From positions 469,933-533,932 of the forward strand of contig NZ_BMRY01000005.1 of assembly GCF_014648875.1 (NCBI RefSeq): 64,000 bases of DNA. The letters run 5' to 3'. A program made the translations under genes and the position numbers. Within the stretch, counting starts at the first letter, position 1. Each line of letters opens with the position of its first letter. The stretch is from Streptomyces parvus. GTDB taxonomy: Bacteria; Actinomycetota; Actinomycetes; Streptomycetales; Streptomycetaceae. Shown piece by piece: positions 8,853 to 16,887 of the stretch. A model generated the notes under the pieces. The model was not told the origin of the DNA and searched no databases. It saw only the letters and a program-made list of their open reading frames with translations.

Positions 8853-8932
8853 GAATCGAATGCCTCATGCGACCGCCTGAGGCTTCCGCCCGATTCGATC
8901 GTCTGACGCATCCGCCTGATGCATTCGTCTGG
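8853..8932. promoter_or_regulatory. Cluster of inverted repeats, likely TetR operator region
   Basis: Three nested dyads lie just before the TetR gene. ATCGAA (8855-8860) pairs with TTCGAT (8894-8899). GCCTCA (8862-8867) pairs with TGAGGC (8878-8883). GACGCATC (8905-8912) pairs imperfectly with GATGCATTCGTC (8918-8929). Autoregulation by the adjacent TetR protein is the simplest explanation. The sequence TAGGGT (8954-8959) is a plausible -10 element only 7 bp before the ATG, suggesting a leaderless transcript. Confidence 0.5.
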
Positions 8933-8966
8933 TGCGAACGCGCAGGTCGTTGCTAGGGTCCGCGCC

Positions 8967-9527
8967 ATGGGAAACCGGGAGAAGCTGCTGGAGGCCGCGA
9001 GGGAGTGCCTCTTCACCAAGGGCTACGAGCGCACGACCGTCCGCGACCTGGCCTCGGCGGCGGGCGTCAGCATGGCGGCGATCGGCTACCACTTCGGCTC
9101 GAAGGAGGCGCTGCTCAACCAGGCGCTCTTCGAGGCGCTCGACTCGGGGGACCAGGCCTTCGGGCCGTCGTCCGACGGCACCGGCCCCGATGCCCTGTGG
9201 CACCGCCTGATCGAGGCCTTCTCCACCAACAAGACCTTCTGGATCGCCAATCTGGAGACCGTCCTGCGGGCTCAACGCGACCCGGAACTGCGGGAACAGG
9301 TGGCCGCCGGACTGCGGCAGGGGCGCAGCGGGATGGCGCGCGAGATCACCGGGACCGCCGAGGCGGAGCTCTCCGAGGAGACGATCCGCACCCTCGGATC
9401 GGTGCAACTCGCCCTCGTCAGCGGCCTGATGATGCAGCACCTCACGGACCCGGAGTCCGCGCCCACCGCCGAAGAGGTGCTGGCCGGCCTGCGGGCGCTG
9501 GCCGCCGCCCTGCCCGAGGAGGAGTGA
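8967..9527 (+). CDS. TetR-family transcriptional regulator
   Basis: A 186-residue TetR/AcrR-type repressor. The HTH is in the first 45 residues: EKLLEAARECLFTKGYERTT, then VRDLASAAGVSMAAIGYHFG, with the typical YHFGSKEALL end of helix 4. The C-terminal ligand domain (SGDQAFGPSSDGTGPDALW onward) is not specific enough to name a ligand. The ATG at 8967 is preferred over an in-frame ATG at 8919, because the latter places residues before the normal HTH start and within the operator-like repeats. It diverges from a truncated carboxylesterase, the usual kind of TetR neighbour target. Confidence 0.88.
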   Translation: MGNREKLLEAARECLFTKGYERTTVRDLASAAGVSMAAIGYHFGSKEALLNQALFEALDSGDQAFGPSSDGTGPDALWHRLIEAFSTNKTFWIANLETVLRAQRDPELREQVAAGLRQGRSGMAREITGTAEAELSEETIRTLGSVQLALVSGLMMQHLTDPESAPTAEEVLAGLRALAAALPEEE

Positions 9528-9691
9528 GGCCCGGCCGCACAGCCGGTCGAACCGTTCAAACAGGCGCACCCACGCGCACACATCCGGTCAAATTCCAGCC
9601 AGCCCTTGGGGATATTTGGCCGACGACAGGTCTTCAGCCGAACCGCCCGGCGCGCCGATGGACAGGACACCGACCATCGAGGAGGTCCGCC

Positions 9692-10018
9692 GTGGGCGAC
9701 GTTCTACTGGCCCTGTCCATCCCCGTGCTCGTCTTCGGCGGCGGCATCTACGCCGCCTGCGACTGCTGGTGGCGCCGCAGGCATCCGGCGCCACCGTCCC
9801 CGTACACCCACCGGGCGGCGCGGCTGGCGGAGCAGGACATGCTGCTGCTCGCCGAGGAGATCGTCGACGACGCGTACGCCGCGCTCGGCCCCCTCTACGA
9901 CGCCCCGCCCGCTCCGGGCCCCTACGGCTCGCCGACCGTGCTCAGCTCCCTCCCGTCCCGCCCCGCGTCCACCCCGGATCGCGCCCCGTCACGGCCAGCA
10001 GCCGTTCAAAAGCCGTAG
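9692..10018 (+). CDS. Small single-span membrane protein
   Basis: A 108-residue protein preceded by a strong AGGAGGT site before a GTG start at 9692. Residues 4-24 form one hydrophobic segment (VLLALSIPVLVFGGGIYAA), followed by a basic Trp/Arg patch, a helical part (RLAEQDMLLLAEEIVDDAYAALG) and a Pro/Ser-rich tail. No recognised domain. Its 3' end overlaps the convergent gene on the other strand by 77 bp. The good ribosome site supports it being real. Confidence 0.65.
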   Translation: MGDVLLALSIPVLVFGGGIYAACDCWWRRRHPAPPSPYTHRAARLAEQDMLLLAEEIVDDAYAALGPLYDAPPAPGPYGSPTVLSSLPSRPASTPDRAPSRPAAVQKP

Positions 10019-10529
10019 CGCTCTCCGGCACCGGGAACGGCTCGCCGAACATCTTCATCTCGCGGGCCTGCGGAGCCATCGCCGCCAGCCCCGGGCCCAC
10101 CTCGTCCAGCACGCTCCGCTCCGGCACGAAGTCCCCGCCGGTCGCCCGCGCCAGGTCCCAGGCGTGCACGGTCAGGTCGCCGAGCACCATGAGCCCCACC
10201 GTCCGGGCCGGCAGCCCCATCTGCCCCGTCGTGCCCTCCTCGACACCCGGCACGCTCCACGCCTTCACCAGCCGGGCCGTCTCGTCCCCGAACCTGGCCC
10301 GCCAGTCGCCGTCCGCCACGAAGTCCGGCTCCTGGGTGAAGTCCACGTCCTTGCGGGCCGCGAGCGCCTGGAAGTTCACCACCACCAGGAACAGATGGTT
10401 CAGCAACGCCCGTACGTCGTACTCGGCGCAGGGCGTGGGGCCGCCCAGCTGCCCGTCGTCGATCCCCCGCACCACGGGCAGGGCCCGGTCCGCGGCGGCT
10501 TCCAGCAGTTCACCGATCGTCTGAGTCAT
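9942..10529 (-). CDS. TIGR03086-type metal-binding protein (mycothiol-dependent maleylpyruvate isomerase fold)
   Basis: A 195-residue protein of the DinB-like four-helix family. It opens with TIGELLEAAADRALPVV and has the typical GPTPCAEYDVRALLNHLF, where the His belongs to the metal site. VLGDLTVHAWDLARATG supplies the second His pair. Proteins of this family are thiol/mycothiol-linked isomerases or uncharacterised; no substrate can be assigned. The ATG at 10529 gives family length; the frame is open for hundreds of codons upstream but lies antisense to the AraC gene. Its tail overlaps the convergent 9692 gene. Confidence 0.82.
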   Translation of the reverse strand: MTQTIGELLEAAADRALPVVRGIDDGQLGGPTPCAEYDVRALLNHLFLVVVNFQALAARKDVDFTQEPDFVADGDWRARFGDETARLVKAWSVPGVEEGTTGQMGLPARTVGLMVLGDLTVHAWDLARATGGDFVPERSVLDEVGPGLAAMAPQAREMKMFGEPFPVPESATAFERLLAVTGRDPGWTRGGTGGS

Positions 10530-10625
10530 GTCCCCACCCTGCACCGGCCGCCCGCCCGCGTCTTGAAGAAACACGACAGGCGTCCGGAGCCCCCACCGGA
10601 TCCGGAGCCCACTAGAATCGTGGTC

Positions 10626-11447
10626 ATGGCCGCCGGACCCCGCCGCGACACCCGGGGCATCGTCGACGCCCCGGACCTCTTCGCCCACGTCCGCTTCCGC
10701 CGCCGCGAGCCCGCCGCCGCGCTCCGCCCGTATCTGGAGCACTACTGGCTGATCGACTGGGACCTCGCCGAGCCGTACGCCGCCCATGTCGTCCCGCACC
10801 CGTCGGTGAACCTGGTCTGCCAGCGGTACGAGGCCGGGGACAGCCCCCGGGAGCGGTCCGGGTACGCCGAGGTGGCGGGCGTCGACCCCGGGCTCTTCAC
10901 CCGGAAGCTGGCCGGGCGCGGCCGGGTCTGCGGGGTGCAGTTCCGGCCCGGCGGCTTCCGCCCGTTCGCCCCGGGGCGCCCGGTCTCCGACTGGACCGGG
11001 CTGCGCGCCGAAGCCGCCGAGGTGCTGCGGCTGCCGCCACCCGTCGACGCGGTCCTCGGCCCGGACGACGAGGACGCGCGGGTCGCGGCGCTGGACGCCT
11101 TCCTGCTCGCCCTGGAGCCGCGCCCCGATGCCCGGGCGGCTCTCGCGATGGCCGCCGTCGACCGGGTCCGCACGGACCGCACGGTCCGCCGGGTCGACGG
11201 GCTCGCCCGGGACACCGGACTCTCCGCCCGCTCCCTGCAACGGCTGTTCTCGGCGTACGTCGGCGTCGGCCCCAAGTGGGTCATCCTCCGCTACCGCATC
11301 CACGAGGCACTGGAGGCCGCCGAAGCCGGCCCGGCGCTCGACTGGGCACGGCTCGCCGCCGACCTCGGCTACAGCGACCAGGCCCATCTGGTGCGGGACT
11401 TCACGGCGACGGTGGGCGTTCCCCCGACGGCGTTCGCACCGCACTGA
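10626..11447 (+). CDS. AraC-family transcriptional regulator
   Basis: A 273-residue regulator. The N-terminal part (YLEHYWLIDWDLAEPYAAHVVPHPSVNL) matches the DUF6597-type sensor domain common in actinobacterial AraC proteins. The C-terminal double HTH spans about residues 180-270: RVDGLARDTGLSARSLQRLF, then LAADLGYSDQAHLVRDF and the VGVPPTAF ending. The ATG at 10626 follows the divergent TIGR03086 gene by about 100 bp, so the two probably share a promoter region and may be a regulator-target pair. Confidence 0.85.
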   Translation: MAAGPRRDTRGIVDAPDLFAHVRFRRREPAAALRPYLEHYWLIDWDLAEPYAAHVVPHPSVNLVCQRYEAGDSPRERSGYAEVAGVDPGLFTRKLAGRGRVCGVQFRPGGFRPFAPGRPVSDWTGLRAEAAEVLRLPPPVDAVLGPDDEDARVAALDAFLLALEPRPDARAALAMAAVDRVRTDRTVRRVDGLARDTGLSARSLQRLFSAYVGVGPKWVILRYRIHEALEAAEAGPALDWARLAADLGYSDQAHLVRDFTATVGVPPTAFAPH

Positions 11448-11523
11448 ACCGGCCAGGACGCACTCCCGCGCGCCCCCGCCAAATGCCTGGCAGGCCGTCC
11501 CGTCCCGGTGGCATCCTGACCGG

Positions 11524-12258
11524 GTGAACGGACCCGAGATCACCCTCGAAGTAGCCCCTGAGCTGCGGCTCTTCGTCCCGCATGACCGACGCGGCGGGCC
11601 GACGCCCCTCGTCACGGACGGCTCATCGACCCTCGGCCATGTCATCGAGTCCCTCGGCGTCCCGCTCACCGAGGCCGGAACACTGCTGGTGAACGGCGCC
11701 CCGGTGGCCCGCTCGCACGTGCCCGGCCCCGGCGAACACGTCGACGTACGCGCCGTGGAACGCCCCCAGCGGGTCCCCGGGGCACCCCTGCGCTTCCTCC
11801 TCGACGTCCACCTCGGCACGCTGGCCCGCCGGCTGCGGCTCCTGGGCGTCGACGCCGCCTACGAGAGCGAGGACATCGGCGACCCCGCCCTGGCCGCCCT
11901 CTCCGCGCGCGAGCGGCGCGTCCTGCTCTCCCGGGACCGCGGGCTGCTGCGCCGCCGCGAGATCTGGGCGGGGGCGTACGTCTACAGCGACCGCCCGAAG
12001 GAGCAGCTCCGCGACGTCCTCGGCCGCTTCGCTCCGGCCCTGGCCCCGTGGTCCCGCTGCACCGCGTGCAACGGGACCCTGACCGGGGCCGCCAAGGACT
12101 CCGTGAGCGGGCTCCTGGAGCACGGCACGCAGGAGGCGTACGACGTGTTCGCCCAGTGCACGGAGTGCTCCCGGGTGTACTGGCGCGGCGCCCACCACGG
12201 CCACCTGGAGACCATCGTGTCCGAGGCGGTCCGCGAGTTCGGGGGCACGCCGGCGTAG
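11524..12258 (+). CDS. Mut7-C RNase-fold protein with ubiquitin-like N-terminal domain
   Basis: A 244-residue protein. Residues about 1-80 resemble a MoaD/ThiS-like ubiquitin fold (LLVNGAPVARSHVPGPGEHVDV). The Mut7-C PIN-type nuclease domain follows: FLLDVHLGTLARRLRLLGVDA with the catalytic Asp, then LLSRDRGLLRRR. Near the C terminus two CxxC knuckles, RCTACNGTL and QCTECSRVYW, form the zinc ribbon typical of this family. The start is a GTG at 11524. The target RNA is unknown. Confidence 0.85.
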   Translation: MNGPEITLEVAPELRLFVPHDRRGGPTPLVTDGSSTLGHVIESLGVPLTEAGTLLVNGAPVARSHVPGPGEHVDVRAVERPQRVPGAPLRFLLDVHLGTLARRLRLLGVDAAYESEDIGDPALAALSARERRVLLSRDRGLLRRREIWAGAYVYSDRPKEQLRDVLGRFAPALAPWSRCTACNGTLTGAAKDSVSGLLEHGTQEAYDVFAQCTECSRVYWRGAHHGHLETIVSEAVREFGGTPA

Positions 12259-12277
12259 GTGGGGCGGAGCCGGGCGC

Positions 12278-12985
12278 TCAGCCGAGGATGTGCCGCAGGT
12301 AGGCCTGCGGGTCGGCGAGATAGCGCCGCCAGTGGTCGACGAGCTCCAGGTCCGCCCAGCGCACCCGCTCCATGCCGCCCTCCCCCAGCTGCACGATGTC
12401 GGCGCCCGGCAGCGCGGTGAGCAGCGGTGAGTGGGTGGCGCACACCACCTGGCCGCCCGCCTTGACCAACTGGTCCAGGTGGCCCAGCAGTTCGAGGCAG
12501 GAGGCGAAGGAGAGCGCGGCCTCGGGCTCGTCCAGCACATAGAGCCCCGGCACCGTGAACTTCTCCCGGAACGCGGCGAGGAACCCCTCCCCGTGGCTGC
12601 GGGAGTCCGGGTCCAGGCTCTCCCGCTCCAGCGCGTCGAGGGCGGTCTCCGCGCGCAGGAAGAACCCCTTGCGCGCGGCCCGGCTGCCGACCATCCGCCG
12701 CCCCCGGGGCGCGGCGTCGAAGCGGACGCGCTCCCCGAGCACGGACTTGCCCCGCGAGGTGGCGTACTTCCAGTCGGCGGAGCCGCCGTACGAGTCCAGC
12801 CCGAACCCCTCGGCCATGGCCTCGACCAGCGTCGACTTCCCCGAGCCGTTCTCGCCGACGAGGAAGGTCACCGGGGCCCGGAACCGCAGCCCCTCGGCGA
12901 GGAACTGCCGCACACCGGGCACGGTCCACGGCCAGGCGTCCGGGTCGGGGTCGTGCACATGGGCGTAGGCGCGTTCGACGATCAC
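12278..12985 (-). CDS. AAA/ABC-type ATPase (SMC-like, single-domain)
   Basis: A 235-residue ATPase of the small AAA_21/AAA_23 type. Walker A is GENGSGKST in VTFLVGENGSGKSTLVEAMAEGFG near residue 44. Walker B is LYVLDEPEAALS, followed by the family-typical VVCATHSPLLTALPGADIVQL. No membrane segment or transport partner is present, so it is not a transporter component; such orphan ATPases are often annotated only as AAA proteins. The GTG at 12985 is chosen from the start of homology; the frame runs open further upstream through the neighbouring gene's antisense. Confidence 0.82.
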   Translation of the reverse strand: MIVERAYAHVHDPDPDAWPWTVPGVRQFLAEGLRFRAPVTFLVGENGSGKSTLVEAMAEGFGLDSYGGSADWKYATSRGKSVLGERVRFDAAPRGRRMVGSRAARKGFFLRAETALDALERESLDPDSRSHGEGFLAAFREKFTVPGLYVLDEPEAALSFASCLELLGHLDQLVKAGGQVVCATHSPLLTALPGADIVQLGEGGMERVRWADLELVDHWRRYLADPQAYLRHILG

Positions 12986-13076
12986 CCGCCCATGATGACG
13001 GGCCCGGCGGCTCTCCCTCAGGCGCCTGCCTATCCTTGGCCCGTACCCGATCAGCAGCCGCCCGAGGAGATCCGCC

Positions 13077-13835
13077 ATGGCCGCCACCCCCATCGCCGTC
13101 GTCACCGGCGCGAGCAGCGGCATCGGCGCCGCGACCGCCCGTACGCTGGCTGCCGACGGCTTCCGGGTCGTGCTGACCGCCCGCCGCAAGGACCGCATCG
13201 AAGCGCTGGCCGCCGAGCTCAACGAGGCGGGCCACCAGGCGACGGCGTACGCCCTGGACGTCACCGACCGGGCGGCGGTCGACGAGTTCGCCACCGCGTT
13301 CCGCTCCCTCGCCGTCCTCGTCAACAACGCGGGCGGGGCGCTGGGGGCCGACCCGGTGGCGACCGGCGACCCGGCCGACTGGCGGCAGATGTACGAGACG
13401 AACGTGATCGGCACGCTCAACGTCACCCAGGCCCTGCTGCCTGCCCTCACCGCGAGCGGCGACGGCACGATCGTGATCCTCTCCTCGACCGCGGCGCTCT
13501 CCTCGTACGAGGGCGGCGGCGGTTACGTCGCGGCCAAGCACGGCGAGCACGTCCTCGCCGAGACCCTGCGCCTGGAGATCGTCGGCACCCCGGTCCGCGT
13601 CATCGAGGTGGCCCCCGGCATGGTCAGGACCGAGGAGTTCGCCACCACGCGCTTCCGCGGCGACACGGAGAAGGCCGCCAAGGTCTACGCGGGCGTGGAC
13701 GCCCCGCTGACCGCCGAGGACGTGGCCGACACGATCGGCTGGGCCGTCACCCGCCCCAGCCACGTCAACATCGACCTGCTGGTGGTCCGCCCGCGCGCCC
13801 AGGCCTCCAACACGAAGGTCCACCGCACACTGTGA
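13077..13835 (+). CDS. Short-chain dehydrogenase/reductase
   Basis: A 252-residue classical SDR. The nucleotide site TGASSGIGAATA is near residue 13. NNAGG follows in VLVNNAGGALG, and the active-site tetrad is complete: Asn in YETNVIGTLN, Ser in ILSSTAALSS, Tyr-x3-Lys in GYVAAKHGEH. The early Arg after the second strand (VLTARRKDR) suggests NADP(H) preference. GAGGAGA lies before the ATG. The gene is divergent from the AAA ATPase. Substrate unknown; such YdfG-like SDRs often reduce small hydroxy acids or carbonyls. Confidence 0.88.
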   Translation: MAATPIAVVTGASSGIGAATARTLAADGFRVVLTARRKDRIEALAAELNEAGHQATAYALDVTDRAAVDEFATAFRSLAVLVNNAGGALGADPVATGDPADWRQMYETNVIGTLNVTQALLPALTASGDGTIVILSSTAALSSYEGGGGYVAAKHGEHVLAETLRLEIVGTPVRVIEVAPGMVRTEEFATTRFRGDTEKAAKVYAGVDAPLTAEDVADTIGWAVTRPSHVNIDLLVVRPRAQASNTKVHRTL

Positions 13836-13867
13836 GCCGGTGAGCAGAGGGGCCGGTGAGCAGAGGG
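13836..13867. repeat. 16-bp perfect tandem duplication
   Basis: GCCGGTGAGCAGAGGG occurs twice in tandem (13836-13851 and 13852-13867), starting right after the SDR stop codon and ending inside the left arm of the adjoining hairpin. Confidence 0.85.
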
Positions 13868-13898
13868 GCCCGGGACCGGCGTACCGGTCCCGGGCCCC
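13865..13898. terminator. Bidirectional hairpin terminator
   Basis: GGGGCCCGGGACCGG (13865-13879) pairs perfectly with CCGGTCCCGGGCCCC (13884-13898) around a CGTA loop. It lies between the convergent SDR (+) and exonuclease-family (-) genes and can serve both. Confidence 0.85.
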
Positions 13899-13917
13899 CG
13901 TCGGCCGCGCCTCGGCC

Positions 13918-14916
13918 TCAGCCCACCGTGAACGTCGTCAGCACCGCCGCGTGGTCCGTCGGCCACACGTTGCCCGCCTGGTCCGGCACCGGCTTCGGAT
14001 CGCCCTCGACGAAGGACACCGAGTCCTTCACCGTGAGCTTGTCGCCCGCGTAGTCGATGAAGTCGATCCGGTCCTGCGGCTCGTCGACGCCCGTGGAGCC
14101 CTCGTGCTTCGGGTAGACGGGCGACCAGGTGTTGCCGGGCACCGCCGCCGGGTCCGGGTTGGCCTCCCGGAAGGAGTCCTTCAGACCGGCCTTCTCGAAG
14201 ATCTTGGTGACCGGCCAGTCGACCTGCCCGTAGCCGCAGTGGCTGTCCTTCGTCGCCTCGGTCCAGTCCAGGTGCGAGGGCGTGTTGAAGTCGCCGACCA
14301 GCAGCACCGGCGTCTCGTCGGCGGCGGCGATCTTCGGCGCGAGGTCCTTGGCGATGGCCTCGGCCTGCGGGGTACGGCCGGACTGGGCCTCCCGCTGGAA
14401 GATGTCCTCCACGGCCATCCCGTCGAAGCAGGCGTCGTACGGGCCGTACGGGTCGTAGCCGAGGTGCGCCGTCCAGAGCTCGACCTCCTGGCCGGTGGTC
14501 TCGTCGATCCGGATGCGGACGCCCGCCGCGGCCCGGCTGGTCTCGACCTCGGAGGTGAACGGGAAACGGCTGATGATGCCCAGGTCGGCATCCGACTGCC
14601 AGTGGTCCCAGCCGAGCTCCTCCGCGAGCTCCCGCGCGGAGTGCCCGGAGGTCTCCTGGAGGCCGACCACGTCGGGCCGGTGCTTCTCGATGACGGCGAG
14701 CTGCTTGGCCAGGCCGTCGTCGACCTTGGCACCGCCGTGCCAGAGGTTCAGGGTCATCACGCGCAGCTCGCTCGCGGCGGCCGGCTTTCCGGGCCTCGCG
14801 GACGCGGACGGCCCCTCGGGATTCGCCACGGGACCGGCGACCGCGACGGCCGCGGTCGCGGCCAGGGCGACGGCCGCTCCGGTGGCGGACAGGAACACTC
14901 GACGCTTGGCGCTCAC
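13918..14916 (-). CDS. Secreted endonuclease/exonuclease/phosphatase-family protein
   Basis: A 332-residue exported protein. The signal peptide (KRRVFLSATGAAVALAATAA, then AVAGP) is followed by a complete EEP fold: VMTLNLWHGG with Asn, VVGLQET with the metal Glu, LVGDFNTPSHLDW with the Asp-x-Asn pair, and the final catalytic DHAAVLTTF. Family members cleave phosphodiesters or phosphomonoesters (DNA, phospholipids, sphingomyelin or inositol phosphates). The gene ends the ABC-importer operon (20 bp after it), so an extracellular enzyme releasing the imported compound from a phosphate ester is a reasonable inference. Confidence 0.85.
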   Translation of the reverse strand: MSAKRRVFLSATGAAVALAATAAVAVAGPVANPEGPSASARPGKPAAASELRVMTLNLWHGGAKVDDGLAKQLAVIEKHRPDVVGLQETSGHSARELAEELGWDHWQSDADLGIISRFPFTSEVETSRAAAGVRIRIDETTGQEVELWTAHLGYDPYGPYDACFDGMAVEDIFQREAQSGRTPQAEAIAKDLAPKIAAADETPVLLVGDFNTPSHLDWTEATKDSHCGYGQVDWPVTKIFEKAGLKDSFREANPDPAAVPGNTWSPVYPKHEGSTGVDEPQDRIDFIDYAGDKLTVKDSVSFVEGDPKPVPDQAGNVWPTDHAAVLTTFTVG

Positions 14917-14935
14917 TGGTTGCTCACTCCTTCAC

Positions 14936-16009
14936 CTACACCTTGAGGGACGGGGCACCGGCTCGCTCGGCGACGAGCACGGGGTTCTCGTGCGGGGTGA
15001 TCGTGCAGCGGGCCCCCGGGGCCAGGGCGGTCGCCTCCCAGCTGGGCAGGTCCGCCTTGCACTCGGCTCCGGAATCGGTGGTCAGGTGCAGCCGGGTGGT
15101 GGGCCCGAGGAAGGTCGCCACCCGTACGGTCGCGGGAGTGCCCGCACCGTCGTCGGCGGCCCCCACCGCCAGCCCCTCGGGACGCAGCAGTACGTCGACC
15201 TCGGCGCCGACGGCGGGCCGCTCGCCGTGGATGGGCAGCCGCCGCCCGAACAGCTCGACGACCCCGCCGTCCCGGACGGTGCCCGGCAGCCGGTTCATGG
15301 TGCCGACGAACTCGGCGACGAACGGGGTGGCCGGCCGGTCGTACAACTCGCCGGGCGCGGCGCACTGTTCGAGCCGCCCGTCCTTCATCACGGCGACGCG
15401 GTCCGCCATGGACAGCGCCTCCTCCTGGTCGTGGGTGACGAAGACGGTGGTGATGCCGAGGTCCAGCTGGATGCGCCGGATCTCCTCGCGGAGGCTGAGC
15501 CGCACCTTGGCGTCCAGGGCGGACAGCGGCTCGTCCAGGAGGAGCACCCTGGGGCGGATCGCCAGGGCGCGGGCGAGGGCGACGCGCTGCTGCTGGCCGC
15601 CGGACAGCTGGTGCGGGTAGTGGCCGTCGCGGCCGGGCAGCCCGACCAGCTCCAGCAACTCTCCCGCCCGCTCCTTGCGTTCCGCGGCGCCCCGGCCCCG
15701 TACCCGCAGGCCGTACGCGATGTTCTCGGCGGCCGTCATGTTCGGGAACAGGCTGTACGACTGGAACACCATGCCGATGTCCCGGCGGTTGGCCGGTACG
15801 GAGGTGACGTCCTCGCCGCCCATCAGCAGCTCGCCGCCGTCGGCGGTCTCGAAGCCCGCGACGATGCGCAGGGCGGTGGTCTTCCCGCAGCCGGACGGGC
15901 CGAGCAGGGCGACCATCTCGCCCGCGGCGATCTCCAGGTCGAGGCCGTCGAGCGCGACCGTGGAGCCGAACTTCCGGCGCAGTTGCTTGAGATGCACGGG
16001 GACGGTCAT
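14936..16009 (-). CDS. ABC transporter ATP-binding protein (PotA/FbpC type)
   Basis: A 357-residue ATPase. Walker A GPSGCGKTTALRIVAGF, the Q-loop segment GMVFQSYSLFPNM, signature LSGGQQQRVALARAL, Walker B VLLLDEPLSALDAKVR and the switch VFVTHDQEEALSMADR are all intact. A C-terminal TOBE-like domain (about residues 240-350) is typical of polyamine, iron and 2-aminoethylphosphonate importers. The ATG at 16009 overlaps the upstream permease stop (ATGA). It forms the importer with the two permeases and the binding protein upstream. Confidence 0.92.
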   Translation of the reverse strand: MTVPVHLKQLRRKFGSTVALDGLDLEIAAGEMVALLGPSGCGKTTALRIVAGFETADGGELLMGGEDVTSVPANRRDIGMVFQSYSLFPNMTAAENIAYGLRVRGRGAAERKERAGELLELVGLPGRDGHYPHQLSGGQQQRVALARALAIRPRVLLLDEPLSALDAKVRLSLREEIRRIQLDLGITTVFVTHDQEEALSMADRVAVMKDGRLEQCAAPGELYDRPATPFVAEFVGTMNRLPGTVRDGGVVELFGRRLPIHGERPAVGAEVDVLLRPEGLAVGAADDGAGTPATVRVATFLGPTTRLHLTTDSGAECKADLPSWEATALAPGARCTITPHENPVLVAERAGAPSLKV

Positions 16010-16887
16010 GACACGGTCTTCTTTCGGTTGTCGCGGCTCTCGCGGTCCTGGCCGTCCTCGCCGCCGGAGTCCAGGGGCGTACGGGGCGTACGGCGACGGC
16101 GGCCACCGGCCAGAGTGGTGAGCAGGAGCAGCAGCCCCCACGTGATCAGCAGGCTCAGCATCGCGGCCGCCACCGAGAGCTGCGCCTCGGAGTCCTTGAT
16201 CTCCACCATCCAGACGGAGAACGGCCGGTAGGAGAGCACGGAGGCGACGGTGTACTCACCGAGCACCATGGCCAGGCTGAGGACCGCGCCGCCCACCACG
16301 GCGGTCCGCAGGTTCGGCACGATCACCTGCCACAGGGTCTGCAGGCGGGACGCGCCGAGCGAACGGGCGGCCTCGACGAGCGTGCGCAGGTCGACGGAGC
16401 GCAGCCCGGCGTCCAGCGAGCGGTACAGGAACGGCAGGGACATGACCGTGTAGACGAGGACGAGCACCAGCGGGAAGCTCTCGTCCCGCAGCATCCGGAA
16501 GGTCATGTAGAAGGGCGTGTCGGCCAGGTCCTGTTCCCAGGACAGCACCGTGGTCACCCCCGCCACCAGCGCGATCGGCGGGACGACCAGCGGCATCATG
16601 CACAGGATCTCGACGGTCCGGCGCAGCCCCGGCAGATAGAGCGCGACCGCGACCAGGGTCGGCACCATCAGCAGCAGCCCGCAGACGATGGTGGCCAGGC
16701 CCAGGCGCACCGAGAGCATCAGGCTGGTGGTCAGCCCCTCGGTGCCGAGCCCCTGGGTGTACGCGTCGAAGCTGATGCCCTCGACCTCGTTGACGCTGAA
16801 CCAGATCGAGGCGCCGACGGGCACCAGGAAATACAGCGCGGCGAGCGGCAGGACGACGGCCCGCGAGGTGAACTTCATCCGAGCCAT
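16006..16887 (-). CDS. ABC transporter permease (second)
   Basis: A 293-residue permease with about six membrane spans. The EAA loop is visible as LVEAARSLGASRLQTLWQVIVPNLRTA. The family is the PotC/ThiP-like BPD permease. It overlaps the first permease gene by 13 bp and the ATPase by 4 bp. The last residues are basic (GGRRRRTPRTPL), as expected for a cytoplasmic tail. Confidence 0.9.
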   Translation of the reverse strand: MARMKFTSRAVVLPLAALYFLVPVGASIWFSVNEVEGISFDAYTQGLGTEGLTTSLMLSVRLGLATIVCGLLLMVPTLVAVALYLPGLRRTVEILCMMPLVVPPIALVAGVTTVLSWEQDLADTPFYMTFRMLRDESFPLVLVLVYTVMSLPFLYRSLDAGLRSVDLRTLVEAARSLGASRLQTLWQVIVPNLRTAVVGGAVLSLAMVLGEYTVASVLSYRPFSVWMVEIKDSEAQLSVAAAMLSLLITWGLLLLLTTLAGGRRRRTPRTPLDSGGEDGQDRESRDNRKKTVS

